This document shows positions 1 through 10,596 of a stretch of DNA of 64,000 nt, piece by piece (positions within the stretch are counted from its first letter, which is position 1; every line of letters starts with the position of its first letter). The stretch is from positions 76,583,047-76,647,046 of the forward strand of contig JAVGWX010000005.1 of the NCBI GenBank assembly GCA_036924085.1, in the 5' to 3' direction. This DNA is from Ariolimax columbianus. Lineage: Eukaryota > Mollusca > Gastropoda > Stylommatophora > Arionidae. Made by a program: the position numbers and the translations under genes. The notes beneath the pieces were generated by a model. That model was given only the letters and a program-made list of their open reading frames with translations, was not told where the DNA came from and ran no database searches.

Positions 1-824
1 GAATTGCTAGAGAAACCATTACAGAAAGTAAGCGTCAAATTGCTTTCATAGACTTCCTGTGTCATACAGACTTAAGTGTGTCGACTACTGTTGTCGTCTT
101 ATGCTTTGTCTTAAATAACAAGAACATACAGCATACAAAGAACAACAACAACAACATGTATTGCCCATCACATTTTCATTCCAAGTTCTGGATCACTGCT
201 TTTGAATTATAATAAACAGATAAAAGTCAGAACAATGGAAGTCGTACAGAACAAAATCATATACACAAAGTTGTGCAGATAAAATGATATTTAGTTTCGA
301 CATAAATGTCTTTATCGAGAATCGAGCACACAAAAACAGTGAAAGAATGTACAGACTAAGCTAAATGAGCAACATCAAATACACATCCAAATGTTTTGTG
401 CGTAATGGTAGAGCGTTTTGAGAGCTATTCTCTCGCTGCAAAGGGCGCATGTCTCAACACACACATGCCTACCCGCTGTAAACTGGTACCGGACCTACAT
501 TTATGAAATGCAAGCGGCGAGAAAAAGAACTGATCACACTGATATCAGAATGAATCGAGATCTCGAAAAAAAACACACTACTACTTCACTCCCGTCGGCA
601 ATTTCCGTTACAGAACTGCCCTGATTGTTGTTTAGAACGCCTCCTTTACTGAATGGTCACCAACGACACGCATGTTTATTTCAGTGTAACATAGGCACAA
701 GTACGAAAAACAACTAAAAAATATGAAAAAAGGTGTTTATTAAGGATTATAGATCACAATTAGGAATATCTAACATCAGAGGATTAAGAGTTGTTGTTGA
801 TGGTATTCTTACTTTAATTACTTA
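1..824. other. No recognised feature
   Basis: AT-rich sequence with no open frame that I recognise. The longest open stretch (418-624, plus) has no recognisable motif and is treated as chance. Confidence 0.5.
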
Positions 825-1075
825 AACTTAACGTCTTTATACTGTTTAGAAGATCCTGCAGAATCTGTATACAACCAGTTTGATTTACATTTCCTTGCTC
901 TAAAAGCTATGCGCATGACAATATATTCGTAAATGCAATCATTGTTCCTGCCTCCATTATTTCACGTGGCAATGCATTCCAAGCATTCACCACTCTCTGA
1001 CTAAACAAATATTTCATAATATTTCCTAATATCTAAAAAAAGGATTTCCTAATATCTAATTAATAATCTAAATAA
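825..1075 (-). mobile_element. LINE 3' end fragment (CR1/jockey-like C-terminus plus tail)
   Basis: Read on the minus strand this is the 3' end of a non-LTR retrotransposon. It shares with 4,391-4,680 and 55,831-56,180 the block ending in a GTATACAGACTC-type stretch and a TTAAG-rich 3' tail. The better 55.8-kb copy encodes the common LINE C-terminal block (RKNYFTRRVVTAWNALP), which is visible here only in decayed form around 960-1,010. The element is 5' truncated. The CR1/jockey label is a family-level guess. Confidence 0.75.
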
Positions 1076-1900
1076 CTCATTTAACTCTTGACAACATTTT
1101 TTAGTGGCGGGTTGCTCAGGATCTTATTATATCGCGTAACGTGGACCGGGATCCTCATAGCTGTAGTGCAATTTTATGCTCGTCAGAAAGTTTATCCCTG
1201 TTGGGATTACAGAACCGATCCCTACCATGTTGGCCAAACTGCTTTGGCACAGTCCCTTTCCAGGAAACACGATCGCTCAGTTGAGGTAGGTTTTTTACCT
1301 GACCCTCATTGTTCTTCGTACTTTCAGTAAAACGGTCACAAGCAGTATTCAGATAAGCGAGAATCGTTCTCTTATTCCATTCTACTCGTTTAAATTGTTG
1401 GCTAATATTCTCAGTTGCTTTGTGTTTACCCCTGAATAAGATATTTTGGTCGTAACATGACTTGTTTCTAGCCTTGGGCCCACATAAAACTAACATTTGC
1501 TTATATGTGCCATTGTGCACATTTGCTATTCAGTTGTCGACCAATCTCTTTTATTATTACCTTCACATACTGTGTCAAGAGCTCACAGCATGGACATCAG
1601 ACATCGCAGTAAACGACGGTATCTAGGTTTTTATTTTTCTACATTTCATTTTAAACAGGAAAGGAACATAGCACCAGATGTGCTTTTTGTTTTGGAAATA
1701 TTGTGACCGTTTATTAAACTTGTATAGGCGTACAATTACATCTTTGTCTCTCTAAATTGTGGGATTTCCCACATTCCATTTATATATAATAACATATTAT
1801 TATTATTATTCTTTTCGCTTATCCTGTTTTGCCTATTATCGCCAGGTTATACATATATCTCTAGAATGGGCCCTACTGTGTGCCTCATGCACAATGGCAT
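1076..1900. other. Unassigned stretch with one unrecognised open frame
   Basis: A 121-codon open frame lies on the minus strand at 1,155-1,520, with balanced composition but no motif I can place. It could be transposon debris or a chance frame. Nothing else is seen. Confidence 0.4.
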
Positions 1901-3232
1901 TCACCACCTCAGATATTTCCGTGAGCCACCTTTTAGTGGTTGCCTCTTAGCATCGAATCCGTTGTATCTAAATAGCATTGCTTGTTGGGGTGCGGGGGTT
2001 GCTGCTGTGTTATTACGTGATAAAACCATTTTAGTTGTTGTCTTTTAATGTAGTCTAATATTGGTGTTGTTCCCACCAGTCTCCTGGTGTTATCGTTGTT
2101 GATCCTGTCTCTTCTTGTTGCTCCAACATGTTTTTCGCAGGCATTTGATTTCTGTTGTTTCGATCTGTCATTTATCAATTGATGTTAGTGTCCAGTTTTG
2201 ACATTGGTAGCATAGTGAAGGGGCGACAATCAAATCGTGTTCATTAAAGCTCATTTGGTAGTTATTGTCACCTGCTTACAATTACATATCGGTGTTAATT
2301 GTCCAATGATCTGATTTGCCTTTTTTGCATCTTTGTTGGATTTCCGCTGTGATTCTTACGTTCGCTGATAACATGCTCGCTAAGTATGTGAAATCGTTCA
2401 CCTATTTGATTTGCTGCTTTGCAAGGTAAATAATAGTTTGTCCTACCCGTCTAGATATTTTCATGACCTCGGTTTTTTTCTATGCTGATTTATTCGCTGT
2501 ATTCTGTAGATGTTGTGGTTAGTTTGTCATTATGTTGTTGCAACTGTATTTCTGAAGTTACTAGGAGAGCTTGATCGTCTGTGAAAAGAAGTTCATTTAA
2601 GAATTCACCAAAGTTGCTTCGTTCATTTGGTTTGGCTGTTTTACACACGTGATCTACAAATGTAATGAACAACACAGTGGATAGCACACATTCTTGTCGA
2701 ACTCCAGATTTGATCTGACATTTTTTCTGAAAGTCCTGTGATTGTTCTAGCAGATCGCTGGCTATCACTGTAAATATGTTTACATATGTTGATTAAGTAA
2801 TCGTTTACTCCGCAGAGAGCCAATGTTTTCTAAAGATGTTGTATATCTGGACGAACGTTTTTTCTTGAACTACAAACGCAATATATAGTTCCTGATCGTA
2901 TTCAGTTGTATTTCACCAATTATCTGAGAGTAAAAATTGTATCCATACAGGTTATGTTCCTCCCAAAGCCCATTTGAGTATCGTTGAGTTGAGGTTCGAT
3001 GATGTAGCATGATTTTTGATTCCAATATTTTTAACAATATGTTGCCAGTGTGTCTCGAGACCGATATTCATGTGTATTTGGTAAAGTCTCTTTTGCTACC
3101 ATTCTTTTTCCACATTGGAATTATTATTGCATTTCTCCAATCTTTTGACATTTCCTGTGTCGTCTATACTAGGTTAGACAATCATTGTAGCCACACTATC
3201 TCTACCTCTTTGGCTGCTTTAATTAATTCAAC
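1900..3232 (-). mobile_element. Decayed LINE reverse transcriptase, palm to C-terminus
   Basis: Minus-strand remains of a non-LTR retrotransposon RT, read across several frameshifts and stops. In order from high to low coordinate: fingers (IPVELIKAA near 3,230; MSKDWRNAIIIPMWKKN near 3,110-3,150); palm with a degraded GVRQGCVLS motif (GVRQECVLS, ~2,690) and a mutated catalytic FADD box (ELLFTDDQALL, ~2,580); thumb (FTYLASMLSANVRITAEIQQ, ~2,350); the NWTLTSIDK block (~2,190); and the C-terminal GATRRDRI and QQLKWFYHV blocks (1,990-2,120). This is the downstream half of the element whose upstream half lies at 3,925-5,080. It is non-functional. The clade is not assigned. Confidence 0.85.
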
Positions 3233-3240
3233 AGGGATGT

Positions 3241-3916
3241 ATTCTTCTTCCTCGTTCATCTTCAAACCTCAACTTCAATGACTCTAACGAAAGCAGCAGT
3301 CGACTCAAGGCTCTGTACGCTTCCGTACAGCTTCTCGCAGATGGATACTGGCTGTTGCCAAATGCTACTTCTTTTGTCGGTATACAGTGGACATGACAGC
3401 AAAATATGTTCTGCGTTCATGGGGGCTGTGCCGCAGGCACAAAGGTCTGTAGTGCCAATCTTGAACTTGTTGTACAGATGGCATCTAAGTCTGCTGTGAC
3501 CTGTGCGTAGCCGGAGAATTATCACCTGGTCTCGACTGGAGAGTTGATGTTGGGCATCGTTTTCTATGTGGTCAGGGTGGTATTTTTTTCCGTTCTGCAC
3601 TGTACGTTGCCCTGATAAATGCTTTTGTCTCATTGTATGTGATTTCTGCTGCAGCATTCCTCCCTCTCTGTCGAGTCCGCCCGCCTCCTCGTTGCATGGA
3701 ACGATGCAGTGGGCTAGTATCTACTGGGCTGTGCTTCTTTTTTTTTTTTTGAAGCACTGGGACAGGCGTTCGAGCGAGTCTGCCAGAGCACCGAGTTCAT
3801 TTTTGTGATGATTCTTGAGCGCTATTAACACTGCGAGGGCGTCTGTGAAAATGACCACTTGCTTTTCTGCCTGCTCCTTATGGTCTATAAGGGTTTCAGC
3901 TGCTTGTCTCACAAAA
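3241..3916 (-). mobile_element. Nested LINE 3' fragment: RNase H and zinc-knuckle C-terminus
   Basis: A 5'-truncated fragment of an RNase H-bearing LINE (I/jockey-like superfamily by inference). On the minus strand it reads RNase H blocks (AAETLIDH; VVIFTDALAVLIALKN with a conserved Asp), a decayed AHC...NEEA block, then the C-terminal block LRTGHSRLRCHLYNKFKIG followed by a CxCG..AEH-type zinc-binding motif, and LYGSVQSL near the end. It ends in a GAA-rich tail at 3,241-3,262. It interrupts the RT of another LINE between the VQGL and IPVEL motifs and is flanked by AGGGATGT (3,233-3,240) and AGGGATTT (3,917-3,924), a 7/8 target-site duplication. Confidence 0.85.
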
Positions 3917-3924
3917 AGGGATTT

Positions 3925-4390
3925 CACCAGACCCTGGACATTGTTGAGTGGAGCAGCGTGTACAGCATTTCTGAATTCTGAAAGCCTGATGTTTGGTTCT
4001 AATGGCTTGCTTTCTTTAATGGTCAAGCTGTGAAGTTCTTTAAAGTATTGCTGCCCTCTGTTTAGGACTTGCTGAGGGTCATTTATTGCGATTCCATTGT
4101 CGTCGTTTATAATTTCTACTGGATTGTAACAATCATCACTGCCTGTAATCATTTCGATTTTCATGTAGACATTTTTTGTATTCCGAATTCATAATTTATC
4201 GATACTCTTTCCGAGATTTAGACTTAGCCTCCTTAATTACCAACTTTGCGTCCTTTCTGGCTCCCTTAAAGCCGACATAATCGTGTTCCTTTTTGTTTGT
4301 AATCCATGCTTTTTATCTAATCTTCTTCTCTTTAGTAGCAGTTTTTACTTCGTCGCTCCAGCAAGCTGTTATTAACGGTTTTGAACCTCT
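3925..4390 (-). mobile_element. LINE endonuclease-RT linker and RT N-terminus (host of nested insertions)
   Basis: Upstream part of the LINE at 1,900-3,232. On the minus strand the linker reads SDEVKTATKEKK, then KGARKDAKLVIKEAKSKS (4,200-4,370). The start of the RT domain follows, with NDDNGIAINDPQQVLNRGQQ and YFKELHSL (~4,010-4,110), and VQGL at the nested insertion point. These are the lysine-rich linker and the D-G-x-x-x-D-P-x-x-V...YFxxL signature known from many LINE ORF2 proteins. Frames are broken by stops and one shift. Confidence 0.8.
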
Positions 4391-4680
4391 TGATTGTACT
4401 TAACTTAACGTCTTTATACTGGTTTAGAAGACTCTGCAGAGTCTGTATACAACCAGTTTGATTTACATTTTCTTGCTCTAAAAGCTATAAGCATCCAATT
4501 TATTCTTAAATGCATTAACTGTCCCTGCCTCCACTACATCCCGCAGCAATGCATTCCAAGCATTCGCCCCTCTCTGACTAAAAAAATATTTCCTAATATT
4601 TAATTTTTGTTCTAACCTCTTGTTCTTGCGGGTGGCTGTAGTAGACAAAACTTGCTATAGTTTAATTTATCCATTTACAG
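4391..4680 (-). mobile_element. LINE 3' end fragment inserted in older LINE
   Basis: Same 3'-end family as 825-1,075 and 55,831-56,180. The minus strand reads KYFFSQRGANAWNALL, EAGTVNAFKNKLDAYSF, stop, then the tail with TTAAGTTAAG at 4,391-4,405. It is 5' truncated and lies between the endonuclease piece (4,720-5,080) and linker (3,925-4,390) of the host LINE, so it is a second nested insertion. Confidence 0.8.
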
Positions 4681-4719
4681 TTATACATGTTTCTCTAGCG
4701 GCTTTTTATTAAAATACTC

Positions 4720-5080
4720 TTAAACGTTGCACATTTTTTTCGACAAATTTAGTTCCTGTGGTCAGTCTAGCAAAGCCCTCGTCAATGTTCGTAACACAGG
4801 CTTGTTTGACGACTGTTTATATGAGTTTGTTCATTTGTATTGCATTTTTTGCTAACATGCCTTGTTGTCTTGGGTGCTTTTTGTCATGAACTCTAATACT
4901 AAAATTGCCGCTTTGTGATCAGTATCTACACATAAGTTAGGTATGGCTCTTCAATCTATTACTGCTCTTTTCTTGTTTCTCTTGACTAGTTTAAAGTATC
5001 TCTGACTTCTACAACGTAGGTCATGCCATCTGTACCGCGTAAATACTTGGGATTGTCAGTGCTGAAAGATGGTATTGGTT
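4720..5080 (-). mobile_element. Probable LINE endonuclease C-terminal fragment
   Basis: Minus strand reads FKLVKRNKKRAVIDxRAIPN followed by VDTDHKAAILVLEF. The D-H pair and the preceding valine-rich strand resemble the C-terminus of an AP-type LINE endonuclease. Its position just upstream of the linker at 4,165-4,380 supports this. It is highly decayed. Confidence 0.5.
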
Positions 5081-5089
5081 GTGAACAAA

Positions 5090-5577
5090 TCGTTTTGACT
5101 ACATAATTATAGATGTATGCAAATATAATATAACAATATAAAATGATGTACACATAGACATAGATACGCAAAGAGAATACATAAAAAGATTTACAAATAT
5201 AGTAATAATTAGAATAGAATACGAAGAAAGAATTGTGGAAGAGAAAAAAAGGAGGAAGATAGAGCGACAGAGAGGAATGAGCATGGGAGCCTATGTTAAC
5301 GTATGGATTGCATTTAAGTTTAAGTCATCCAAATAAGAAGATAACGTTTTTCAAGCTCAAGCCAGTGCAGTTAATCAAAATCCAGGGCTTTCAAGTAAAT
5401 CCATTTGATATCAGAGGTTTAAGTTTAGATAGGTTGGATTATATCCCTTCGTTTGATGAAAGCAATTTAGTGAACCGTTTAACCTTTGCGTCACGCGACG
5501 AATGTACAAGTGCTACGCTCTAGTATACCCAGATTTATATTAATATTAGACTGACTCCAACTGAAAGGAACGTCGAG
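5090..5577. other. No recognised feature
   Basis: A plus-strand open frame at 5,293-5,523 (76 codons) carries no motif I recognise. Nothing else is seen. Confidence 0.4.
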
Positions 5578-5603
5578 AGAGATAAAGAGAGAGAGATAGA
5601 GAT

Positions 5604-5634
<31 letters not shown>

Positions 5635-5638
5635 AATG
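5578..5638. repeat. GA microsatellite
   Basis: Interrupted GA/GATA dinucleotide run, purine on the plus strand. Confidence 0.95.
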
Positions 5639-5929
5639 ATTAACCCGACCTATCAAATAGATGAAACCGCGTACAATAAAACTTCTAACACTTCGACCGT
5701 GATGACAGTGTCCACCTATACTTGTTCATTCAATTACTTATTTTTTTAAACTATAAACAAACAAACAAACAAATAACTGATGAGCTAAAAACATATTGTA
5801 AAAAAAAAAGATGATGTGATCACTAACATGTTCGTAACTAATTCACAGAAAAGAAAACAAACTTCCCATAAATGGCGCTACATCCATCAAAAGTGAATGG
5901 CCAGAAGTAATTTCTGATGTCATTCTTAT

Positions 5930-6560
5930 TTTGTTTTGTTGTGCTATGCCACTGTTGTTTTGTTAGGTGAATGTTGTTGTTTTATGCCACTGTTGTTTTG
6001 TTATGTCATTGTTGTTTTGTTATGCCACTGTTGTTTCGTTAGGTGAATGTGGCTGTGTTATAGAACTGTTGTTTTGTTAGATGAATGTTGTTGTGTTATG
6101 CCACTGCTGTTTTGTTTTGTCACTGTTGTTTTGTTACGTCATTGTTGTTTTGTTATATCATTGTTGATTTGTTATGTGAATGTCGTTTTGTTATGGCATT
6201 GTTATTTTGTTAGGTGAATGTTGTTGTGTTATGCCACTGTTGTTCTGTTAGGTGAATGTTGTTTTGTTATGTCATTGTTGTTTTGTTATGTCATTGTTAT
6301 TTTGTTATGTGAATGTTGTTTTGTTAGATGAATGTTGTTTTGTTTAGTGAATTTTGTTTTGTTAGGTGAATGTTGTTTTGTTAGGTGAATGTTGTTTTGT
6401 TAGGTGAATGTTGATTTGTTATGTCATTGTTGTTTTGTTAGGTGAATATTGTTTTTGTTATGTCCCTGTCTTTTGTTAGGTGAATGTTGTTTTGTTAGGT
6501 CAACGTTGTTTTATTATGTCACTATTGTTTTGTTGCTTTGTTATGTCACTGTTGCTTTTT
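5930..6560. repeat. Degenerate minisatellite, ~20-22 bp unit
   Basis: About 30 imperfect copies of a T/G-rich unit of the form TTGTTTTGTTAGGTGAATG, alternating with ATGTCATTG and ATGCCACTG variants. Length varies between units, so the array is old. Confidence 0.95.
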
Positions 6561-6719
6561 TTTTAAACATGACGAATAACCTCTTCGTCGCCAAGCGACA
6601 TATGAAACGAGAATATACATTTAACGGCCATTCATCATTAAAACGTACATGCTAGAACTACATTGTGAAAGCCAAGAAAGAACTGTCCCTTGTTGTCCAT
6701 TTGAAGTAAAATAGGGTTT

Positions 6720-6974
6720 TGAAGCCGAAGTTCGTCATTGTTGGAACTGAAGTTCGTCATTGTTGAAACTGAAGTTCATCTTTGTTGGAGCTGAAGTTTG
6801 CCTTTGCTGGAGCTGAAGTTCGCCTTTGTTAGAGCTGAAGTTCGTCTTTGTTGGAGCTGAAGTTCGTCTTTGTTGGAGCTGAAGTTCGCCTTTGTTGGAG
6901 CTGAAGTTCGTCTTTGTTGGAGCTGAAGTTCGTCTTTGTTGGAGCTGAAGTTCAGAGTTGTTGGAGCTGTAGTT
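6720..6974. repeat. Minisatellite, 22-bp unit
   Basis: About 11 copies of GAAGTTCGTCTTTGTTGGAGCT. Because 22 is not a multiple of three, the translation repeats every 22 residues (66 bp), giving Q/S/T-rich open frames on the minus strand. I do not regard these as genes. Confidence 0.95.
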
Positions 6975-7289
6975 AATTCTTTGAAACAAATGTGTTGCAT
7001 TGGTCCTTGTAAAACCATGTTTTCGTATGGCGTATGTTATGTCATGTATCAATCTACCCACGTAGTCATCCATGCATACGTAATGAACAGCTGATTTCTA
7101 ACGACGGTTTCAACAGTTTTTTTTGCTATGTTGTAAATAAAGACACATCTCAGACAAAACGGTTGGGCGATGGATCCTAAAGTAGTTTTTTGTTGTTTTT
7201 GTTTTATGTTTGTCATTAAATTTACAACTTATTAGTTACACATTTAATATCACAAATACATTTTCAAAAGAGCGCGTGCCACAAGTCTT

Positions 7290-7960
7290 CAGTCTAGGTG
7301 GGAAACTCTTAGGTACAAGCGACAGAGTTGCCACGTTCGTGAATGTCTTTAGTCTGAATGTGAAGCTCTTAGGTACAAGCGATAGAGACACCACGTTCGT
7401 GAATGTCTTTAGTCTAAATGTGAAGCTCTTATATACAAGCGACAGAGACGCCACGTTCGTGAATGTCTTTAGTCTGAATGTGAAGCTCTTAGGTACAAGC
7501 GATAGAGACACCACGTTCGTGAATGTCTTTAGTCTAAATGTGATGCTCTTATATACAAGCGACAGAGACGCCACGTTCGTGAATGTCTTTAGTCTGAATG
7601 TGAAGCTCTTAGGTACAAGCGACAGAGACGCCACGTTCGTGAATGTCTTTAGTCTAAATGTGAAGCTCTTAAGTACAAGTGGCAGAGACATCATATTATT
7701 TAGGCCTCAGTATGAATGTAATACTATTAGGTACATGTGATAGATACACCAAATTGGTGACAATTTTCACTCTGGATGTGGTACTTGTAGTTAATGTAAC
7801 AGAAACAATTGTTGTTGGGTGTCTTCAGTCAGTGAGTTATGTTCTTAGTTATATGTGACGAGGACATTTGTTTGCTGAATATCTTCCATCTGCATGTGAC
7901 ACTCTTGGTACATGTAACGGAGACATCTGTTGTTGGATGTCTTCAGTCTGGATGTAACAC
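7290..7960. repeat. 60-bp minisatellite ending at the GPCR stop codon
   Basis: Exact 60-bp periodicity from about 7,292 to 7,690, then increasingly degenerate copies to 7,960. Units alternate between two types (GGTACAAGCGATAGAGACACC and TATACAAGCGACAGAGACGCC versions), giving a 120-bp higher-order period in the middle. Both strands are open because 60 is a multiple of three. The last degenerate unit runs into the stop codon of the receptor gene, so a minus-strand transcript would carry the array in its 3' untranslated region. Confidence 0.95.
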
Positions 7961-9067
7961 TTACATGGCGTTCTCCATTCCGTTGTTGTTGCTATAAGAT
8001 TCCCCCTTGTCCTCTCGCAGGACATATCCATTCTCCTCCGGGTCGCTGTGGCAGTATTTGCCGCACCGACAGAAGAGTGTGATAAACGTCTGTCTGAACT
8101 TAGTGCTCATGGAACAATACAGAACGAAATTGATCGCGTTGTTGACGAGAGCACCAATATCCATGACGTCACCAAGAGGCATGTACACAGTCACGAAAAA
8201 CCCTGCCTTGCACGCGCTTAAAATGATGAGGATCCCCTGCGGAAGTTCCGTCACGAGAAATAGGACTATAACAGTCATTAACATCATTGTAGTTCTGGAA
8301 TGTTCTTGAAGCTTGTGGTTATTGGAAGCAGAGACTTTAAGAAAGTCTTTCCTTTTCTGAATCTTAGACCACATCTGATGCAGCAGCAAAGAACCGAAGA
8401 CCGAGATGAGGAAGCAAGGGATGAGCTTTGCTAGGATTGCGTACAGCCAGACATTAGCCAGGACCAGTGGGTTCGCGTCGTTGCTGCCTAGCTTGAGGTT
8501 CTCAAGGACGTAAATTGTCTGGTTAACCTGACTGACATTTCCCCAGGCTTGTGGTTTGAGTTCGTTGGTTAGATAATTCGGTATCATAACCAGGAAGGAT
8601 ATCATATACGTGCCAAGGACGAGGTATCGAGATTGTGTTATCCGTTTGTGTCGTACAGAACTGACCTGGGACGGCGAGCGTATGTGCAGGTATCGGACGA
8701 TAGCAAGCACTACACATAACCATATGCTGATTGTGTGAGTAACAGTTGTTAGGTTTATGTGGAATACGAAGAAAGTCATCCACCATTTTGAATTTTTATT
8801 TGGCGAGGCCAGGTTGCTGGGATACGCGCAGTAGAAGTGTATGGCGAATGGTAAATAACTCAGCATCGTGATGATGTCAGAAACTGCCAGGCCTGTCAGG
8901 ATCTGGTTGACAGGTGTGCGCATGTGTCGGCGCGTGAGGACCGTGACGTTGAAGGTATTTGTGACGATCCCACCCATGCAGACGCACAGGGAGACGTAAC
9001 CATGGTAATGAGCATACCAGTTGGAGAATGTTCGTAGATCCTCGTCGACCACTGTGTCGTTGGACAT
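7961..9067 (-). CDS. Peptide G-protein-coupled receptor (dmsr/sex-peptide-receptor-like), main exon
   Basis: Class A seven-transmembrane receptor, 368 aa from the Met at 9,067 (ACCATGT context). An alternative Met at 9,088 adds 7 residues in a poorer context. Helices, numbered from the chosen Met: TM1 ~24-45, TM2 ~54-77 (conserved Asp in LAVSD, residue 64), TM3 ~97-124 ending VRY in place of DRY, TM4 ~148-167, TM5 ~202-231, TM6 ~259-285 with FLVTELPQG replacing CWxP, TM7 ~299-319 with NNAINFVLYC replacing NPxxY. An amphipathic helix 8 and a Cys-rich tail (CRCGKYC) follow. N-glycosylation sites are N3, N177 and N182. TELPQG plus NFVLYC is characteristic of the invertebrate myosuppressin/FMRFamide (dmsr) and sex-peptide receptor group, so a neuropeptide ligand and plasma-membrane location are inferred. 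The frame is intact, unlike everything else in the window. A splice acceptor lies at 9,114-9,115. Upstream exons were not found. Confidence 0.92.
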   Translation of the reverse strand: MSNDTVVDEDLRTFSNWYAHYHGYVSLCVCMGGIVTNTFNVTVLTRRHMRTPVNQILTGLAVSDIITMLSYLPFAIHFYCAYPSNLASPNKNSKWWMTFFVFHINLTTVTHTISIWLCVVLAIVRYLHIRSPSQVSSVRHKRITQSRYLVLGTYMISFLVMIPNYLTNELKPQAWGNVSQVNQTIYVLENLKLGSNDANPLVLANVWLYAILAKLIPCFLISVFGSLLLHQMWSKIQKRKDFLKVSASNNHKLQEHSRTTMMLMTVIVLFLVTELPQGILIILSACKAGFFVTVYMPLGDVMDIGALVNNAINFVLYCSMSTKFRQTFITLFCRCGKYCHSDPEENGYVLREDKGESYSNNNGMENAM

Positions 9068-9081
9068 GGTCACGTCGTTGC

Positions 9082-9263
9082 GAGGCATACATCGCACATT
9101 GCTCTCCAGGTACCTGGGAAGACACACAAAAATAAGATATTAATTGTGTGAACTACTGACTGGTCATTCATGAAGCATACATTGCACATTGCTCTCCAGG
9201 TACCTGGAAAGACATAACAAAAGATAAGATATTAATTGTGTGAACTACTGACTGGTCATTCAC
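9082..9263. repeat. 90-bp tandem duplication spanning the exon/intron edge
   Basis: The block from GAGGCATAC (9,082) is repeated from GAAGCATAC (9,172) with a 90-bp period and a few differences. Each copy includes the end of the receptor exon (GCTCTCCAGGTACCTGG) and intron sequence. A third, much decayed, copy of part of it lies at about 9,314-9,350. Confidence 0.9.
9114..9130 (-). other. 3' splice acceptor of the GPCR exon
   Basis: On the minus strand TTTGTGTGTCTTCCCAG precedes GTACC: a pyrimidine tract followed by AG, with the exon starting at 9,113. The reading frame stays open through it, but the first good Met is inside the exon, so the 5' untranslated region probably continues in an upstream exon. 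Confidence 0.65.
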
Positions 9264-9445
9264 GAGGTATACATTACGTCATAAGATTAATTGTTGGGCA
9301 TAATGCTGTGAGACAGGTATCGCATATTGTCCTCTAAATGTTTGGGAGTCAAATCGTAAGTCAAATCAATAAGTCAAGAAATTATTGCTTGGTAATCTGG
9401 TAAACAATAATTGGGGAATCTACTGAATGGTCTTTTCAGATTTAT

Positions 9446-10550
9446 TGTAACAGTTCCACCCCGAGCATGAGAGTTTAGGGCAGGGATGATGTTGCTGAGA
9501 ACAAAGGTACCTGAATGCGTGCCAAGGTCACTCTCTGTCTGGTCACTACGCCAAGGTCACTCACCGTCTCAACAAAGAAAATCGAGGTTTGGGGAAAGAA
9601 TGTACAGGTAGGAACTGACCACTGGCGTTCTGATTTGGGCAGTGCCGGGTGAGTGACAGACGGGAGGGCAGCGGAGCTTACTGCGATAGATGAGTGACAG
9701 GTTTGCAAAGTAATTCGTTCCAATAACGACTGAATAGAGCCATCCACCTGAGATCCTTTGGTCAGCTCTGATACTGCTTGAGAGTATATAACACTAGCCA
9801 AAGTGTAGCTCAAGCAGGCTGGCATGGAGAGGGGATTAGTGAATGTAGATAGGCCTCTGTTTAGCTCACCGACTTAGATAGAGGAGCGATTAATCGCCTG
9901 TTGTATGAATGTTGGAGATAGAACATACGCCATTGAGTCGGGGCCAGTTGCTCAAATAGGTGCGTGTGAGCGTTTTGTATTAATAGATAATCTGAACGTG
10001 TGTTGTAAGCAGGACACCTTGTGAACGAAGTATGTCCTGACGAGTTAAGCGAGTGTGTAGATCGACTAAGTGAGATCTAGATGTGTGTGTGTGGTGTGTA
10101 GACACCGAGGGAACGAGGTATGTTCTAGAGTTGTGAGTATACGTAGAATACATTGAATGGAGTATGTCCAGATCGCCGCCTGAGGGGATTTGAGTGAGGA
10201 AGAGTTTTTGATAAGGTGTGTTGAGGACGCAGTTAAGGAGATGTGTGTGTATGATGTGTGTACGGCAATAGAACTGGGTTTTGATAGTTGGGAACTCCAT
10301 CAATAGCTAATGCTTAAAATTTCCGTTTTAGTTAATATTTATGTTAACGTATATACAATATAGGAATATTTAGTTAAGATGATATGTGTTGTATTGTGTT
10401 TGTAATTTCACTACTCATTTTTCTGGTTTAAGTATTTTGTAATAAATATGCCATTTGCAGTTGCTATATTATTTGCTGTGTGTGGTGATGAATAGATGTG
10501 GATGAGTGTGGTAATGTTCTAAGTTAGAATAACCCTAGGGCAAAAAACAG
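9446..10550 (+). mobile_element. Possible solo LTR
   Basis: A 1.1-kb block starting TGTAACAGTTCCACCCC, with a TATATAA element at about 9,784, a polyadenylation signal AATAAA at 10,441 and a plausible CA end near 10,550. No flanking direct repeat, primer-binding site or internal domain is visible. It could equally be upstream sequence of the receptor gene. The open frame at 9,475-9,825 (minus) lies inside it and is not recognised. Confidence 0.3.
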
Positions 10551-10596
10551 TGGGATCTGCTATATACCGCTGCACAGTCATATGGGTATAGTGTGC

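Noticed and set aside
381..440. tRNA-like GGTAGAGCG motif
   Set aside because: No matching B box at the right distance and no cloverleaf.
1155..1520. 121-codon minus-strand frame between LINE fragments
   Set aside because: Balanced composition but no motif. Most likely transposon debris or chance.
9475..9825. 116-codon minus-strand frame as an upstream receptor exon
   Set aside because: No hydrophobic helix or similarity to the receptor N-terminus. It lies inside an LTR-like block.
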